Positions 1 through 8,814 of a DNA stretch of 64,000 nucleotides are shown here, in pieces. Where the stretch lies: NCBI GenBank assembly GCA_964592375.1, contig CAZQDP010000001.1, positions 35,812-99,811 of the forward strand, given 5' to 3'. Source of the stretch: CAZQDP01 sp964592375 (GTDB lineage: Bacteria; Bacillota; Clostridia; RUG12999). Position numbers and translations under genes: made by a program. Position 1 is the stretch's first letter; every line of letters starts with the position of its first letter. The notes below the pieces were generated by a model. It saw only the letters and a list, made by a program, of their open reading frames with translations, was not told the DNA's origin and did not search any database.

Positions 1-1577
1 TCAGACAGATAGCAAGCGTATGCATTGAAACCACCAAGGGATGCCTAAGTGAATATATCCCCACAGGACTACTAACAAAATATGGCCTTTGTGAAATTAA
101 TTTTGCCATCGCTTCCATCCATTTTCCGAAAGACATGGAAGATTATGAACAAGCAAAACGCAGACTGGTTTTTGAAGAGCTTTTGTTTTTGCAAATCGGT
201 TTATTTTATGTGCGTGCTAAAAGGCAACAAAAAAATGGTCCTCTGTTTCATGTGCAGGAAGTAATGATGCCATTTACTCAAAAACTGCCATTTACCCTCA
301 CCGGCGCACAGCATAAAGTGCTTCATGAAATCTACCGGGACTTATCAAGCAAAAAGCCCATGAGTCGCATGGTGCAAGGGGATGTAGGCTCAGGCAAAAC
401 CATTCTTGCCTTTGGCGCCGCATATGCGGCCATGGAAAACGGCTATCAGTCTGCATTCATGGTGCCAACGGAAGTGCTTGCAATGCAGCATTTTAATACG
501 GCACTGACCCTTTTTCCGGAAGAGGCAGTGGCGCTGCTAACGGGGAGCGTTTCAGGAAAAAGAAAAAAAGAACAAATAGAAAAAGTTGCAACCGGCCGTG
601 CGAAGATTGTCATTGGAACACATGCACTGCTCGAGAACAATATAGCATTTCAAAAATTGGGTCTTGTGATAACAGATGAACAGCATAGGTTTGGCGTTGC
701 GCAGCGTTCAACCCTGATGGAAAAAGGGGATAACCCACATTTGCTGGTGATGTCTGCTACGCCCATTCCTCGTACTTTGGCATTGATTTTATACGGCGAT
801 TTGGATATTTCCATCGTCGGCGAGCTTCCCCCGGGGAGGCAAAAGATAGATACTTTTGTGGTGGAAGAGAGTATGCGAAGCAGAATTTATGCGTTTATGA
901 AAACACTTATTGATAAGGGCAGGCAGGTGTTCATCGTTTGCCCCATGGTGGAAGAATCTGAACTCGTGGATATCAAAGCCGCCACAACCTTGGCGGAAAT
1001 CCTATCACAGCAGGTTTTTTCAGAATACTCGGTGCAAGTGTTGCATGGGAAAATGAAACCATCCGAAAAAAATGATATTATGCATCGGTTTTCCATGGGA
1101 GATATTCAGGTATTGGTATCCACCACCGTTATTGAAGTGGGGATTAATGTACCCAATGCCACGGTGATGATGGTAGAAAATGCAGAACGATTTGGTCTTG
1201 CACAGTTGCATCAAATCAGAGGCAGGGTGGGCAGGGGCATTGACAAATCATATTGTATTTTGCTATGCGGCTGTGGCAGCAAGAAGGCGCAGGAAAGGCT
1301 AGATGTACTTGCCAAAACCAATGATGGGTTTGTGATATCCGAAAAGGATTTGCAACTGCGAGGGCCGGGAGATTTTTTAGGCACACGTCAGCACGGCTTG
1401 CCGGAACTGCGATTAGCAAATCTATTTTTTGATGCGTTAGCACTAAAAAATGCCCAGGAAGCAGCCGGCGAAATCATTTCAAATGACCCTATGCTAGAGC
1501 GCCCAGAGCATCAACTGCTTCGAAAGCGTACGGAGCGAATGTTTGCAAGTAGCTTTGAAAGGGCAACCATTAATTAA
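1..1577 (+). CDS. recG: ATP-dependent DNA helicase RecG (5' end outside window)
   Basis: RecG unwinds and regresses stalled forks and branched DNA intermediates. The frame is open from base 3, so about 524 C-terminal residues are visible; the first in-frame ATG at 135 is internal and not the start. Superfamily 2 helicase motifs appear in order: Walker A GDVGSGKT (378-401), the DEQH box (675-686), MSATPIPRTLA, and GRVGRG near 1225. The order and spacing fit the RecG/PriA/Mfd branch, and the DEQHRFGVAQR sequence is typical of RecG. The wedge domain is mostly missing only because of the window edge. The gene ends 141 bases before the next one, which has its own promoter. Confidence 0.96.
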   Translation, partial: RQIASVCIETTKGCLSEYIPTGLLTKYGLCEINFAIASIHFPKDMEDYEQAKRRLVFEELLFLQIGLFYVRAKRQQKNGPLFHVQEVMMPFTQKLPFTLTGAQHKVLHEIYRDLSSKKPMSRMVQGDVGSGKTILAFGAAYAAMENGYQSAFMVPTEVLAMQHFNTALTLFPEEAVALLTGSVSGKRKKEQIEKVATGRAKIVIGTHALLENNIAFQKLGLVITDEQHRFGVAQRSTLMEKGDNPHLLVMSATPIPRTLALILYGDLDISIVGELPPGRQKIDTFVVEESMRSRIYAFMKTLIDKGRQVFIVCPMVEESELVDIKAATTLAEILSQQVFSEYSVQVLHGKMKPSEKNDIMHRFSMGDIQVLVSTTVIEVGINVPNATVMMVENAERFGLAQLHQIRGRVGRGIDKSYCILLCGCGSKKAQERLDVLAKTNDGFVISEKDLQLRGPGDFLGTRQHGLPELRLANLFFDALALKNAQEAAGEIISNDPMLERPEHQLLRKRTERMFASSFERATIN

Positions 1578-1663
1578 CAATCCCAACACCACAAAGTCAT
1601 CAAATTTTGCGATTAGATGATTTTTAAAACCAACACCCATATCAATATTGTTCACTTTCACCA

Positions 1664-1699
1664 TTGACATTCATTGTATAATTGTATACAATAATACAA
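1664..1699 (+). promoter_or_regulatory. Sigma-A promoter overlapped by a 26-bp GntR-type operator
   Basis: The -35 TTGACA (1664-1669) and -10 TACAAT (1687-1692) are 17 bases apart. The -10 lies inside the perfect 12-bp palindrome ATTGTATACAAT (1681-1692). This is flanked by TTGTAT (1674-1679) and ATACAA (1694-1699), so 24 of 26 positions are symmetric. The GTATAC core resembles operators of FCD-type GntR regulators such as UxuR/ExuR. The GntR gene at 4872 closes the operon, so autorepression of acn-icd-gntR is the likely reading (inference). Confidence 0.75.
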
Positions 1700-1718
1700 A
1701 AAACAAGGAGAGGGTTAT

Positions 1719-3656
1719 ATGGGACTTAGCTTAGCTCAAAAAATCATTCAGGAGCATTTGGTTAGCGGTTCTTTGGCATGCGGTAGCGAGATTGCCATTC
1801 GTATTGACCAAACGCTCACACAGGACTCCACGGGAACAATGGCATATCTTGAATTTGAAGCAATTGGATTACCTAGAGTGAAAACAAAGAAATCCGTTGC
1901 CTACATAGACCACAATACGCTGCAAGCAGGTTTTGAAAATGCGGATGATCATCAATATATTCAAACCGTTGCTGCAAAGCATGGCATTTATTTTTCAAAG
2001 CCGGGCAACGGCATTTGCCATCAGGTACAACTGGAACGTTTTGGTGTTCCGGGCATGACCCTTCTGGGATCGGATAGCCATACGCCGACTGGTGGCGGTA
2101 TTGGCATGCTTGCCATTGGTGCAGGCGGCCTGGATGTTGCGGTGGCCATGGGCGGCGGTGCATATTATTTGACCATGCCTCAAATTTGCAAAGTAAATTT
2201 GAAAGGCAAATTATCACCATGGGTCAGTGCAAAGGATGTTATTTTAGAGGTCCTGCGCATACTCAGCGTGAAGGGCGGCGTGGGCAAGGTAATTGAATAC
2301 GGTGGTGAAGGCATTAGAAGCCTTAGTGTGCCCGAAAGAGCCACCATCACCAATATGGGTGCAGAGCTGGGTGCAACCACTTCAATTTTCCCAAGTGATG
2401 AGATGACAAAGCAGTTTATGCGTGCGCAGGGCAGGGAGCAAGACTGGATAGAACTCTTACCAGATTTGGATGCAAAGTATGATGAAGTGATTGATATTGA
2501 TTTAGCCGCTTTGGTGCCGATGGCCGCCAAGCCTCACAGTCCGGACAATGTGGATGCAATTGAAAATATAGGCAAAATCAAAGTAAATCAAGTGGCAATC
2601 GGTAGCTGTACCAATTCATCGCTCATGGATATGATGAAGGTTGCTTCCATTTTAAAAGGAAAAACCGTGCATCCGGAAGTAAGCCTTGTCATTTCCCCAG
2701 GCTCGAAGCAGGTACTTACCATGCTGGCTCAAAATGGAGCACTTTCAGACATGGTAGCCGCCGGAGCGCGTATATTGGAATCTGCCTGCGGCCCTTGTAT
2801 CGGTATGGGGCAGGCTCCTCAAACGAATGCAGTTTCTCTTCGTACGTTTAATCGCAATTTTGAAGGACGAAGCGGTACAAAATCGGCAGATGTGTATTTG
2901 GTCAGTCCAGAGGTGGCTGCGGTTTCAGCGCTTACTGGTGTGCTGAGCGACCCCAGAGAATTTGGCCCTGCACCAATCATTGAAATGCCAGGCCAATTCA
3001 TTTTAAACGACAATATGGTGCTGAGTCCTGCACCGGAGAATAATCAAATAGAAGTGATAAGAGGCCCGAACATTAAGCCATTTCCGGTGAATAGCCCCAT
3101 GGAGAAAACCATGGAAGGCAAAGCACTGCTAAAGGTGGGGGATAATATCACAACCGACCATATTATGCCCTCCAATGCAAAGCTTTTGCCGTATAGATCC
3201 AATATACCGTACTTATCTGAGTATTGCCTTGTGCCTTGCGATCCGCAGTTTCCGACTCGTGCCAAAGAAAATGGTGGCGGCATCATTATCGGTGGATCCA
3301 ATTACGGTCAGGGCTCTAGCCGTGAACATGCTGCACTTGCGCCCCTTTATTTAAAAATCAAAGCGGTGATTGCAAAATCCTTTGCCCGCATTCATATGGC
3401 AAACCTAATCAATTCCGGCATACTTCCTCTGGAGTTTGTAGATGGAAATGATTATGACAAAATTGATGAAATGGATATACTGAGCATTGAAAATGCGCAG
3501 CAGCAGCTAAAGGGTGGCGAAATCATTACAGTAAAAAATATGACAAAAGGCATCAGCATACAAACCAAAGCTACTTTGTCTGACCGGCAGCTTCAAATGA
3601 TGCTTGTCGGTGGGCTTCTCAATTATACAAAGCGCTGCAGTGAAAACGCCAAATAA
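1719..3656 (+). CDS. acn: Aconitate hydratase
   Basis: This enzyme isomerises citrate to isocitrate with a [4Fe-4S] cluster in the cytoplasm. The product has 645 residues, the length of the short aconitase type found in Clostridia and Aquifex rather than the ~890-residue AcnA. The substrate and cluster motifs SDSHTPTGGGIGM, GSCTNSS and ESACGPCIGMGQ carry the three cluster cysteines. The C-terminal swivel domain has GSNYGQGSSREHAAL. The ATG at 1719 follows the SD AAGGAGAGG. It is the first gene of a three-gene unit with icd and a GntR regulator. No citrate synthase gene is in the window, so a role in making 2-oxoglutarate for glutamate is inferred. Confidence 0.96.
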   Translation: MGLSLAQKIIQEHLVSGSLACGSEIAIRIDQTLTQDSTGTMAYLEFEAIGLPRVKTKKSVAYIDHNTLQAGFENADDHQYIQTVAAKHGIYFSKPGNGICHQVQLERFGVPGMTLLGSDSHTPTGGGIGMLAIGAGGLDVAVAMGGGAYYLTMPQICKVNLKGKLSPWVSAKDVILEVLRILSVKGGVGKVIEYGGEGIRSLSVPERATITNMGAELGATTSIFPSDEMTKQFMRAQGREQDWIELLPDLDAKYDEVIDIDLAALVPMAAKPHSPDNVDAIENIGKIKVNQVAIGSCTNSSLMDMMKVASILKGKTVHPEVSLVISPGSKQVLTMLAQNGALSDMVAAGARILESACGPCIGMGQAPQTNAVSLRTFNRNFEGRSGTKSADVYLVSPEVAAVSALTGVLSDPREFGPAPIIEMPGQFILNDNMVLSPAPENNQIEVIRGPNIKPFPVNSPMEKTMEGKALLKVGDNITTDHIMPSNAKLLPYRSNIPYLSEYCLVPCDPQFPTRAKENGGGIIIGGSNYGQGSSREHAALAPLYLKIKAVIAKSFARIHMANLINSGILPLEFVDGNDYDKIDEMDILSIENAQQQLKGGEIITVKNMTKGISIQTKATLSDRQLQMMLVGGLLNYTKRCSENAK

Positions 3657-3674
3657 AGAAAGGAAGAAAATAAA

Positions 3675-4835
3675 ATGAACGATGCGATTAAAATTGCAAC
3701 TGAAAAATTCTCGCTTCTTTTGGAGCAACAGCTTATGCGGGCGGAAAAAATCAAAATGGAGAAGGAATTTCTTGATTATGATAAGTTAGATACATTGATT
3801 ATCGGGGTGACGGGGGGAGATGGCATTGGCCCTGCTATTACCGGTCAGGGGCATCGGGTATTGGAGTTTCTTCTCCAAAATGAAGTGAAGGCCGGAAAGG
3901 TTGCTTTTAAGGTAATCGATGGACTTACCATTGAGCGTAGAGCGGCAGAGAATAAAGCCATCACCGATGATGTGTTAGCGGAGCTTAAAGCGTGTCATGT
4001 TATTCTCAAAGGGCCCACAACCACACCTCGCGCAGGCGACCCATGGCCGAATATTGAAAGCGCCAATGTTGCGATGAGAAAAGAACTGGATCTGTTTGCC
4101 AATGTAAGGCCGGTGAAGGTGCCTGAAAAGGGAATAGACTGGACATTTTTCAGAGAAAATACAGAAGGCAGCTATGCACTTGGCAGCAATGGCATACATG
4201 TGAATGAAGATGTTGCATTTGATTTTTGCGTAGCCACAACGGAAGGCTGCGAGAGAATCGCAAAAGCGGCATTTGAATATGCAAAAAAAGCCGGCAAGAG
4301 TAGGGTGACTGCTGTAACCAAAGCAAATGTCGTCAAGACCACAGACGGTAAGTTTTTAAATCTTTGCCAGAAGATATCGGCGCAGTATCCGGATATTGCA
4401 TTTGATGATTGGTATATTGATATTATGACCGCCAAACTGATTGATGAAAAAAGAAGAACCGACTTTAAGGTGTTTATTCTACCCAATCTCTACGGTGATA
4501 TTTTGACGGATGAAGCAGCGGAATTCCAAGGCGGCGTAGGAACTGCCGGCAGTGCAAACATTGGCAAACGATATGCAATGTTTGAAGCCATTCACGGCTC
4601 TGCCCCGAGAATGGTAGACGAAGGAAGAGCGCAGTATGCAGACCCCTGCAGCGTGCTAAGAGCATGCGTGATGCTACTGGAGCACATCGGGCATGGAGAT
4701 AAGGCTGCAAAGCTTGAGACGGCACTGGATATGTGCATGTATACTGAAAAGAAACTTGTTATTACGGGTAGGGATACGGGTGCGACCTGCTCGCAATTTG
4801 CCGATTATGTTATGGAAACGGTGCAAAAGCTGTAA
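3675..4835 (+). CDS. icd: Isocitrate dehydrogenase
   Basis: It oxidatively decarboxylates isocitrate to 2-oxoglutarate. The 386-residue protein belongs to the isocitrate/isopropylmalate dehydrogenase family: GVTGGDGIGPAI near residue 42, the substrate loop DWTFFRENTEGSYALGS, catalytic lysine region TKANVVKTTDGKF, metal-binding aspartate in DWYIDIMTAKLI, and the signature LPNLYGDILTDEAAEFQGG. About 38 residues precede the usual start of the fold, giving a short charged N-terminal extension. The gene starts 18 bases after acn with an SD (GAAAGGAAG). Its position straight after aconitase supports isocitrate rather than isopropylmalate as substrate. The NAD/NADP preference cannot be read with confidence. 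Confidence 0.93.
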   Translation: MNDAIKIATEKFSLLLEQQLMRAEKIKMEKEFLDYDKLDTLIIGVTGGDGIGPAITGQGHRVLEFLLQNEVKAGKVAFKVIDGLTIERRAAENKAITDDVLAELKACHVILKGPTTTPRAGDPWPNIESANVAMRKELDLFANVRPVKVPEKGIDWTFFRENTEGSYALGSNGIHVNEDVAFDFCVATTEGCERIAKAAFEYAKKAGKSRVTAVTKANVVKTTDGKFLNLCQKISAQYPDIAFDDWYIDIMTAKLIDEKRRTDFKVFILPNLYGDILTDEAAEFQGGVGTAGSANIGKRYAMFEAIHGSAPRMVDEGRAQYADPCSVLRACVMLLEHIGHGDKAAKLETALDMCMYTEKKLVITGRDTGATCSQFADYVMETVQKL

Positions 4836-4871
4836 ACCATGTAAGCTTCCATTATGGAAAGGATGGTTGAT

Positions 4872-5528
4872 ATGCCCCAAACCCAGGAAAACTTATCTTT
4901 AGGCAATCGGGTATTTGACCGACTGAGAGAACGGATTTTAGATGGGGAATTAGCTACCGGTCAGGGTCTTATCGAAGCTAAGCTATCGCAGGAATACGGC
5001 GTGAGCCGGACTCCTGTACGAGATGCGGTACATCGCTTGGAGCTCGAAGGATTGGTTAAAATTGTACCAAATAAAGGTGCCATTGTCTGTGGCCTTTCCG
5101 ACAGGGATATTTTAGACATCTATCAAATTCGTATGAAGTTAGAAGCAATGGCGGCTTGCCTTGCTGCCCAAAACATCAACGAAGAAGCACTTATGCAGCT
5201 AAAGGAAAGCGTAGAGCTTTTGGAGTTTTATATCATCAAAGGAAATAGTGTGGGACTTGGCCTTTGTGATAGTAAGTTCCACAGAATCATATATGAAGCT
5301 TCCAAAAGCCGTCCGCTGGCGAGTACACTTAAAAATTTGCACAGCTATAGCAGACGAGCCGGGAAGGAATCCTTTCGAATAGAAGGCAGACCGGAAAAGG
5401 TTCTCACAGAGCATCGGCTGATTTATGAAGCCATTGAAAAAAGGGATCAGGAAAAAGCCCAGCAACTTGCTCAGGTGCACATTGAAAATGCCTTGGCAAG
5501 CTATAGCCGTCAGCTTGACATGAGATAG
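4872..5528 (+). CDS. GntR-family regulator, FadR/FCD subgroup
   Basis: This is a 218-residue transcription factor. The N-terminal winged helix (residues ~10-70) contains EAKLSQEYGVSRTPVRDAV, the classic GntR recognition helix region. The C-terminal all-helical FCD domain has the metal/ligand residues in CDSKFH, EHRLIYEAI and HIENAL. Three in-frame ATGs exist (4854, 4863, 4872); the SD GGAAAGGA at 4856-4863 best serves 4872. It closes the acn-icd operon, and a matching palindrome covers the operon promoter. The ligand is unknown; citrate, isocitrate or a related carboxylate is a reasonable guess because FCD domains usually bind organic acids. Confidence 0.9.
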   Translation: MPQTQENLSLGNRVFDRLRERILDGELATGQGLIEAKLSQEYGVSRTPVRDAVHRLELEGLVKIVPNKGAIVCGLSDRDILDIYQIRMKLEAMAACLAAQNINEEALMQLKESVELLEFYIIKGNSVGLGLCDSKFHRIIYEASKSRPLASTLKNLHSYSRRAGKESFRIEGRPEKVLTEHRLIYEAIEKRDQEKAQQLAQVHIENALASYSRQLDMR

Positions 5529-5576
5529 CATAACTTTGCGGATGCAACGATTATGGGTACAGAACGGAGGCTTTTT

Positions 5577-6224
5577 ATGGCTACACTTGGCAACAAAAAG
5601 GTTTCGGCTGTTGTGATTAGAAGATTACCTCGCTATTACAGATATTTGGGGGAGCTTCTATCCAATAAGATTACAAGAATTTCATCGGCAGAGCTGAGCC
5701 GGAGAATGGGCGTTACTGCATCTCAAATTCGGCAGGACCTCAACTGTTTTGGGGGATTTGGTCAGCAGGGATATGGATATAATGTTGAAAACCTGTATAT
5801 GCAAATGGGTAAAATTTTGGGTCTTTCGAAGAAACGCAAAATGATCATCGTCGGTGCAGGTAATTTGGGTCATGCCATTGCAAACTACGCCAATTTTGAA
5901 AAGCGTGGGTTTGCGCTCTGTGGTATCTTTGATAACGATAAAAAGAAAACGCAAGGGGAAATTGCAGGCATGCAAATTCAGCATATCAAAGCGTTAGAGG
6001 CTTTTATCAAAGAGATGTCTGTGGATATTGCCGTGCTATGTGTGCCGAAGCTATATGCACAAGGTATGGCAGAGAGGCTGGCAAGAGCCGGCATTAAAGG
6101 AATATGGAACTTTTCCTACACGGAGTTATTACCGCCACAGGGAGTGGTGGTGGAAACCGTACACCTGAGCGACAGTCTGATGACGCTGTCATGCAGAATA
6201 AATCAGGAGACGAATGAAACATGA
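5577..6224 (+). CDS. rex: Redox-sensing transcriptional repressor Rex
   Basis: Rex senses the NADH/NAD+ ratio and represses fermentation and respiration genes. The 215-residue product has an N-terminal winged helix (AVVIRRLPRYYRYLGELL, then SAELSRRMGVTASQIRQDL) and a Rossmann domain with IVGAGNLGHAIANY. An upstream ATG at 5553 is possible, but the SD GGAGG (5566-5570) stands six bases before the ATG at 5577. The stop overlaps the next start by four bases (ATGA), so the downstream P-loop protein is translationally coupled to it. I see no obvious Rex operator (TTGTGA...TCACAA type) in front of the gene. Confidence 0.95.
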   Translation: MATLGNKKVSAVVIRRLPRYYRYLGELLSNKITRISSAELSRRMGVTASQIRQDLNCFGGFGQQGYGYNVENLYMQMGKILGLSKKRKMIIVGAGNLGHAIANYANFEKRGFALCGIFDNDKKKTQGEIAGMQIQHIKALEAFIKEMSVDIAVLCVPKLYAQGMAERLARAGIKGIWNFSYTELLPPQGVVVETVHLSDSLMTLSCRINQETNET

Positions 6225-7018
6225 AGGTATTTGGTTTTGTAGGTGATAGTGGTACCGGAAAAAGCTATCGTGCCATGTGGGTAGCCAAGGAGAAAGGGCT
6301 TCCTTGCATGATTGATGATGGTCTGCTGATTATGGGAGGCCGAATTGTTGCGGGCAAATCCGCCAAGAGAGAAAAAACCATGTTTGCATCGGTAAGGCGC
6401 GCCATTTTCGAAGATCCGGCACATATCGCAGAGGTAAGCACGAAAATAAAAATTTTAGCTCCCGATGGCATTTTAATTTTAGGCACTTCAAAACGAATGG
6501 TAGAAAGAATTGCCGCCAGGCTATCCCTGCCTGAAATCACAGAATATGTGATGATAGAGGATGTGGCTTCAAAAGACGAAATCCAAAAGGCACAGGATAT
6601 GCGCATGAAGCAGGGGAAACATATTATTCCCGTTCCGGCCTTTGAAGTGAAAAAGGACTTTTCGGGATATTTCATCGATCCGCTACGGATTTTCTTTCAT
6701 GGCAAAGAAAAATATAGTGCGGAAAAAACCATTGTTCGCCCAACCTATAGCTATTTGGGTGATTATACACTCTCCAGAAGTGCAACAGCATCCATTTGCC
6801 GGCATGAAGGGAATAAAGTTTCGGGCATTCATGTGGTGAGTGTCAAGGTTCAGCATACGCCAATTGGGGCACATATTGAAATTGACGTTACAATGGAAAT
6901 GGGGTGCGATATTCGCAAGGCAGCATACAAGGTTCAAAATAATGTAGCGGCTGCTTTAGAGGAATATGCGGCACTTGTGGTGTCTAAAATTGACATTAAG
7001 GTGATGTCATTAAAATGA
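6221..7018 (+). CDS. P-loop protein with C-terminal Asp23/Gls24-like domain
   Basis: This 265-residue protein has two parts. The N-terminus begins with a Walker A motif, FGFVGDSGTGKSYRA, followed by about 150 residues of nucleotide-binding fold. The C-terminal ~100 residues (IHVVSVKVQHTPIGAHIEIDVTMEMGCDIRKAAYKVQNNVAAALEE, split here by function) have the alternating strand/helix pattern of the Asp23/Gls24 (DUF322) envelope-stress family, with the helix DIRKAAYKVQNNV. It overlaps rex by four bases and is followed 13 bases later by a phosphoesterase. Clostridial genomes carry similar fused proteins, but their role is unknown; a link to cell-envelope stress is only inferred from the domain. Confidence 0.75.
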   Translation: MKVFGFVGDSGTGKSYRAMWVAKEKGLPCMIDDGLLIMGGRIVAGKSAKREKTMFASVRRAIFEDPAHIAEVSTKIKILAPDGILILGTSKRMVERIAARLSLPEITEYVMIEDVASKDEIQKAQDMRMKQGKHIIPVPAFEVKKDFSGYFIDPLRIFFHGKEKYSAEKTIVRPTYSYLGDYTLSRSATASICRHEGNKVSGIHVVSVKVQHTPIGAHIEIDVTMEMGCDIRKAAYKVQNNVAAALEEYAALVVSKIDIKVMSLK

Positions 7019-7031
7019 AGTAGGTGAGCAT

Positions 7032-7733
7032 ATGCCACTTTTTGCAATAGCGGATCTTCATTTATATAAAGGGATTAAAAATAAACCCATGGATGTTTTT
7101 GGCCCTGCGTGGGATAAGCATATGGAACGCCTTGCGGAAAACTGGCGACATAGCGTAACAAATGAGGACACCGTACTCATCCCAGGCGATATTTCTTGGG
7201 CAACCTATTTAGAACAGGTGCTTTTGGATCTAGAATATATTGATGAGCTTCCCGGTAAAAAAATCATATCCAAAGGAAATCACGATTATTGGTGGACAAC
7301 CCTTCGTAAAATGAACGGATTTGTGCAGGAACATGAAATGAAAAGCATTTCCTTCTTGCACAATCATTTTTTTTCTTATGAACAGTATGGTATCTGCGGC
7401 ACCAGATTATGGGATTTACCCGGTAAGGGTCAAACCCCCGAGGATGAAAAAATATTTGCAAGAGAACTCATTCGCCTTGAGATCTCTTTAGAAGCAGCAG
7501 AAAAAGAAGGTTTTGATGAAAAAATCGTCATGCTTCACTACCCACCGGCACGAACGGGTGAGGATTTGCACGAGAGGATTGCCGCCCTTTTTGAGAAATA
7601 CCATGTTGTGAAATGTGTTTTTGGGCATGTGCATCATACAAAAAACGTTTTTTGTGGCACGATTGGACAAACGCAATATGTGCCTGTGATGGCAGATTAT
7701 ATAGATTTTTCGCCTTTGCAAATCGGTATTTGA
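7032..7733 (+). CDS. Metallophosphoesterase (calcineurin-like)
   Basis: This 233-residue protein is a binuclear-metal phosphoesterase. The five metal-site motifs are present in order: ADLHL (residue ~6), GDISWA, GNHDYWW, a histidine in MLHYPPA, and FGHVHH near the C-terminus. The GNHDYWW form is typical of a clostridial and bacillar subgroup of unknown substrate. The start is ATG 7032 with a weak SD (AAGTAGGTGA). It lies 13 bases after the P-loop/Asp23 gene and so probably shares its transcript from rex. A perfect sigma-A promoter for proC begins 71 bases after its stop. Confidence 0.9.
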   Translation: MPLFAIADLHLYKGIKNKPMDVFGPAWDKHMERLAENWRHSVTNEDTVLIPGDISWATYLEQVLLDLEYIDELPGKKIISKGNHDYWWTTLRKMNGFVQEHEMKSISFLHNHFFSYEQYGICGTRLWDLPGKGQTPEDEKIFARELIRLEISLEAAEKEGFDEKIVMLHYPPARTGEDLHERIAALFEKYHVVKCVFGHVHHTKNVFCGTIGQTQYVPVMADYIDFSPLQIGI

Positions 7734-7804
7734 AGTCTTATTTTGCAGATGATATTTGGATATGCTAAAATTGTCGTAAAATGCTCCGTAAGCCAAAAAA
7801 ATCG

Positions 7805-7833
7805 TTGACATTGCAGATGGGCTGTTATATAAT
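7805..7833 (+). promoter_or_regulatory. Perfect sigma-A promoter of proC
   Basis: TTGACA (7805-7810) and TATAAT (7828-7833) are separated by exactly 17 bases, 32 bases before the proC start codon. This makes proC an independent transcription unit. Confidence 0.85.
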
Positions 7834-7864
7834 AATATCATATTTTACAAAGAGGTTACAAAAA

Positions 7865-8656
7865 ATGAACATTTCATTTATCGGTAACGGAAATATGGCA
7901 GGTGCCATCATTGGCGGTCTTCTAAAGATGGGGAGTTTTGAGGCATCAGATATTGCAATAAGCGATGTGAGCGGGCAACGCCGCCAAGATGCTTCGCAAA
8001 AGGGCTTTCGCGTTTTTTCCTCAAATTTTGAGGCTGCATCTGCCTCAGACATCATTGTGCTTGCGGTAAAACCTATCGTCATGGCAAAGGCATTAGAAGA
8101 TATTTGCACATGCGAAGGAAAGCTTGTCATTTCAATTGCGGCAGGCATTTCAAGTGATTTTATCAGGCAGAGGCTCCATCCTTCCTGTCGCATTGTGAGG
8201 GTAATGCCAAATACTCCCGCGCTCTATGGTGAGGGCATGAGCATGATTTGTGAGGATGCAAATGCTTCTAGTGATGATATGCTGATTGTGAAAACGATTT
8301 TTGAAAGTGTAGGCAAGGTAGATTTTCTGCCCGAAAAGCTCATTGACGCTGCAATGGCAGTCGGAAGCTCGGGCCCGGCTTACATTTTTATGATTATTGA
8401 AGCCTTGGCAGACGGTGGGGTGCTTTGCTCCTTACCCAGAGATAAAGCATATGCTATCGCCGCCCAGACCGTGCTTGGTTCTGCAAAAATGGTGTTGGAA
8501 AGCGGCATGCATCCGGGTCAGCTAAAGGACATGGTATGCTCCCCGGGAGGGACTACCATTGAAGCGATGGCAGTGCTTGAAAAGCGGGGCGTTCGTGGCG
8601 CAATCATGGAAGCGGTGAAAGCATGTGCCGATAAAGCAGGCAGACTTGCAAAATAA
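7865..8656 (+). CDS. proC: Pyrroline-5-carboxylate reductase
   Basis: ProC reduces pyrroline-5-carboxylate to proline with NAD(P)H in the last step of proline synthesis. The 263-residue product has the N-terminal dinucleotide-binding motif SFIGNGNMAGAIIGG, the AVKP strand and the C-terminal catalytic/dimer region VGSSGPAYIFMIIEALADGG. A longer in-frame reading from 7781 would start upstream of its own promoter. ATG 7865, preceded by the SD AGAGG, is therefore chosen, and the Rossmann motif then starts at residue 5 as in the family. The gene is monocistronic. Confidence 0.96.
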   Translation: MNISFIGNGNMAGAIIGGLLKMGSFEASDIAISDVSGQRRQDASQKGFRVFSSNFEAASASDIIVLAVKPIVMAKALEDICTCEGKLVISIAAGISSDFIRQRLHPSCRIVRVMPNTPALYGEGMSMICEDANASSDDMLIVKTIFESVGKVDFLPEKLIDAAMAVGSSGPAYIFMIIEALADGGVLCSLPRDKAYAIAAQTVLGSAKMVLESGMHPGQLKDMVCSPGGTTIEAMAVLEKRGVRGAIMEAVKACADKAGRLAK

Positions 8657-8681
8657 CTTGTACATTTATTTATGAATAATG

Positions 8682-8711
8682 GCATAAATGCATCCACTAT
8701 CGCAATATAAT
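8682..8711 (+). promoter_or_regulatory. Possible sigma-E promoter of spoIIM
   Basis: GCATAAA (8682-8688) and AATATAAT (8704-8711) are 15 bases apart. They resemble the mother-cell sigma-E boxes (about GNATAAA and CATANAAT), with two mismatches in the -10. spoIIM is sigma-E controlled in Bacillus, which supports the idea, but the match is imperfect. Confidence 0.35.
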
Positions 8712-8716
8712 TTAGT

Positions 8717-8800
8717 ATCATCCTTCTGCATGTCCGGCATGGCAACGCCGAAGCATCTGGATGAAAATGATATTGCGGTAAGGGAAACCCCCGCACAGAG
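8717..8800 (+). other. Structured RNA segment before spoIIM
   Basis: Two hairpins follow each other in the leader. In the first, TCATCC (8718-8723) pairs with GGATGA (8759-8764), with inner helices TGC/GCA and CGGC (8735-8738)/GCCG (8747-8750). The second is formed by TGCGG and CCGCA with an inner GGG-AAA-CCC. No U-run follows, so a plain terminator for proC is unlikely. I do not recognise a known riboswitch class. Confidence 0.4.
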
Positions 8801-8814
8801 TTTTGGGGGAGCAT

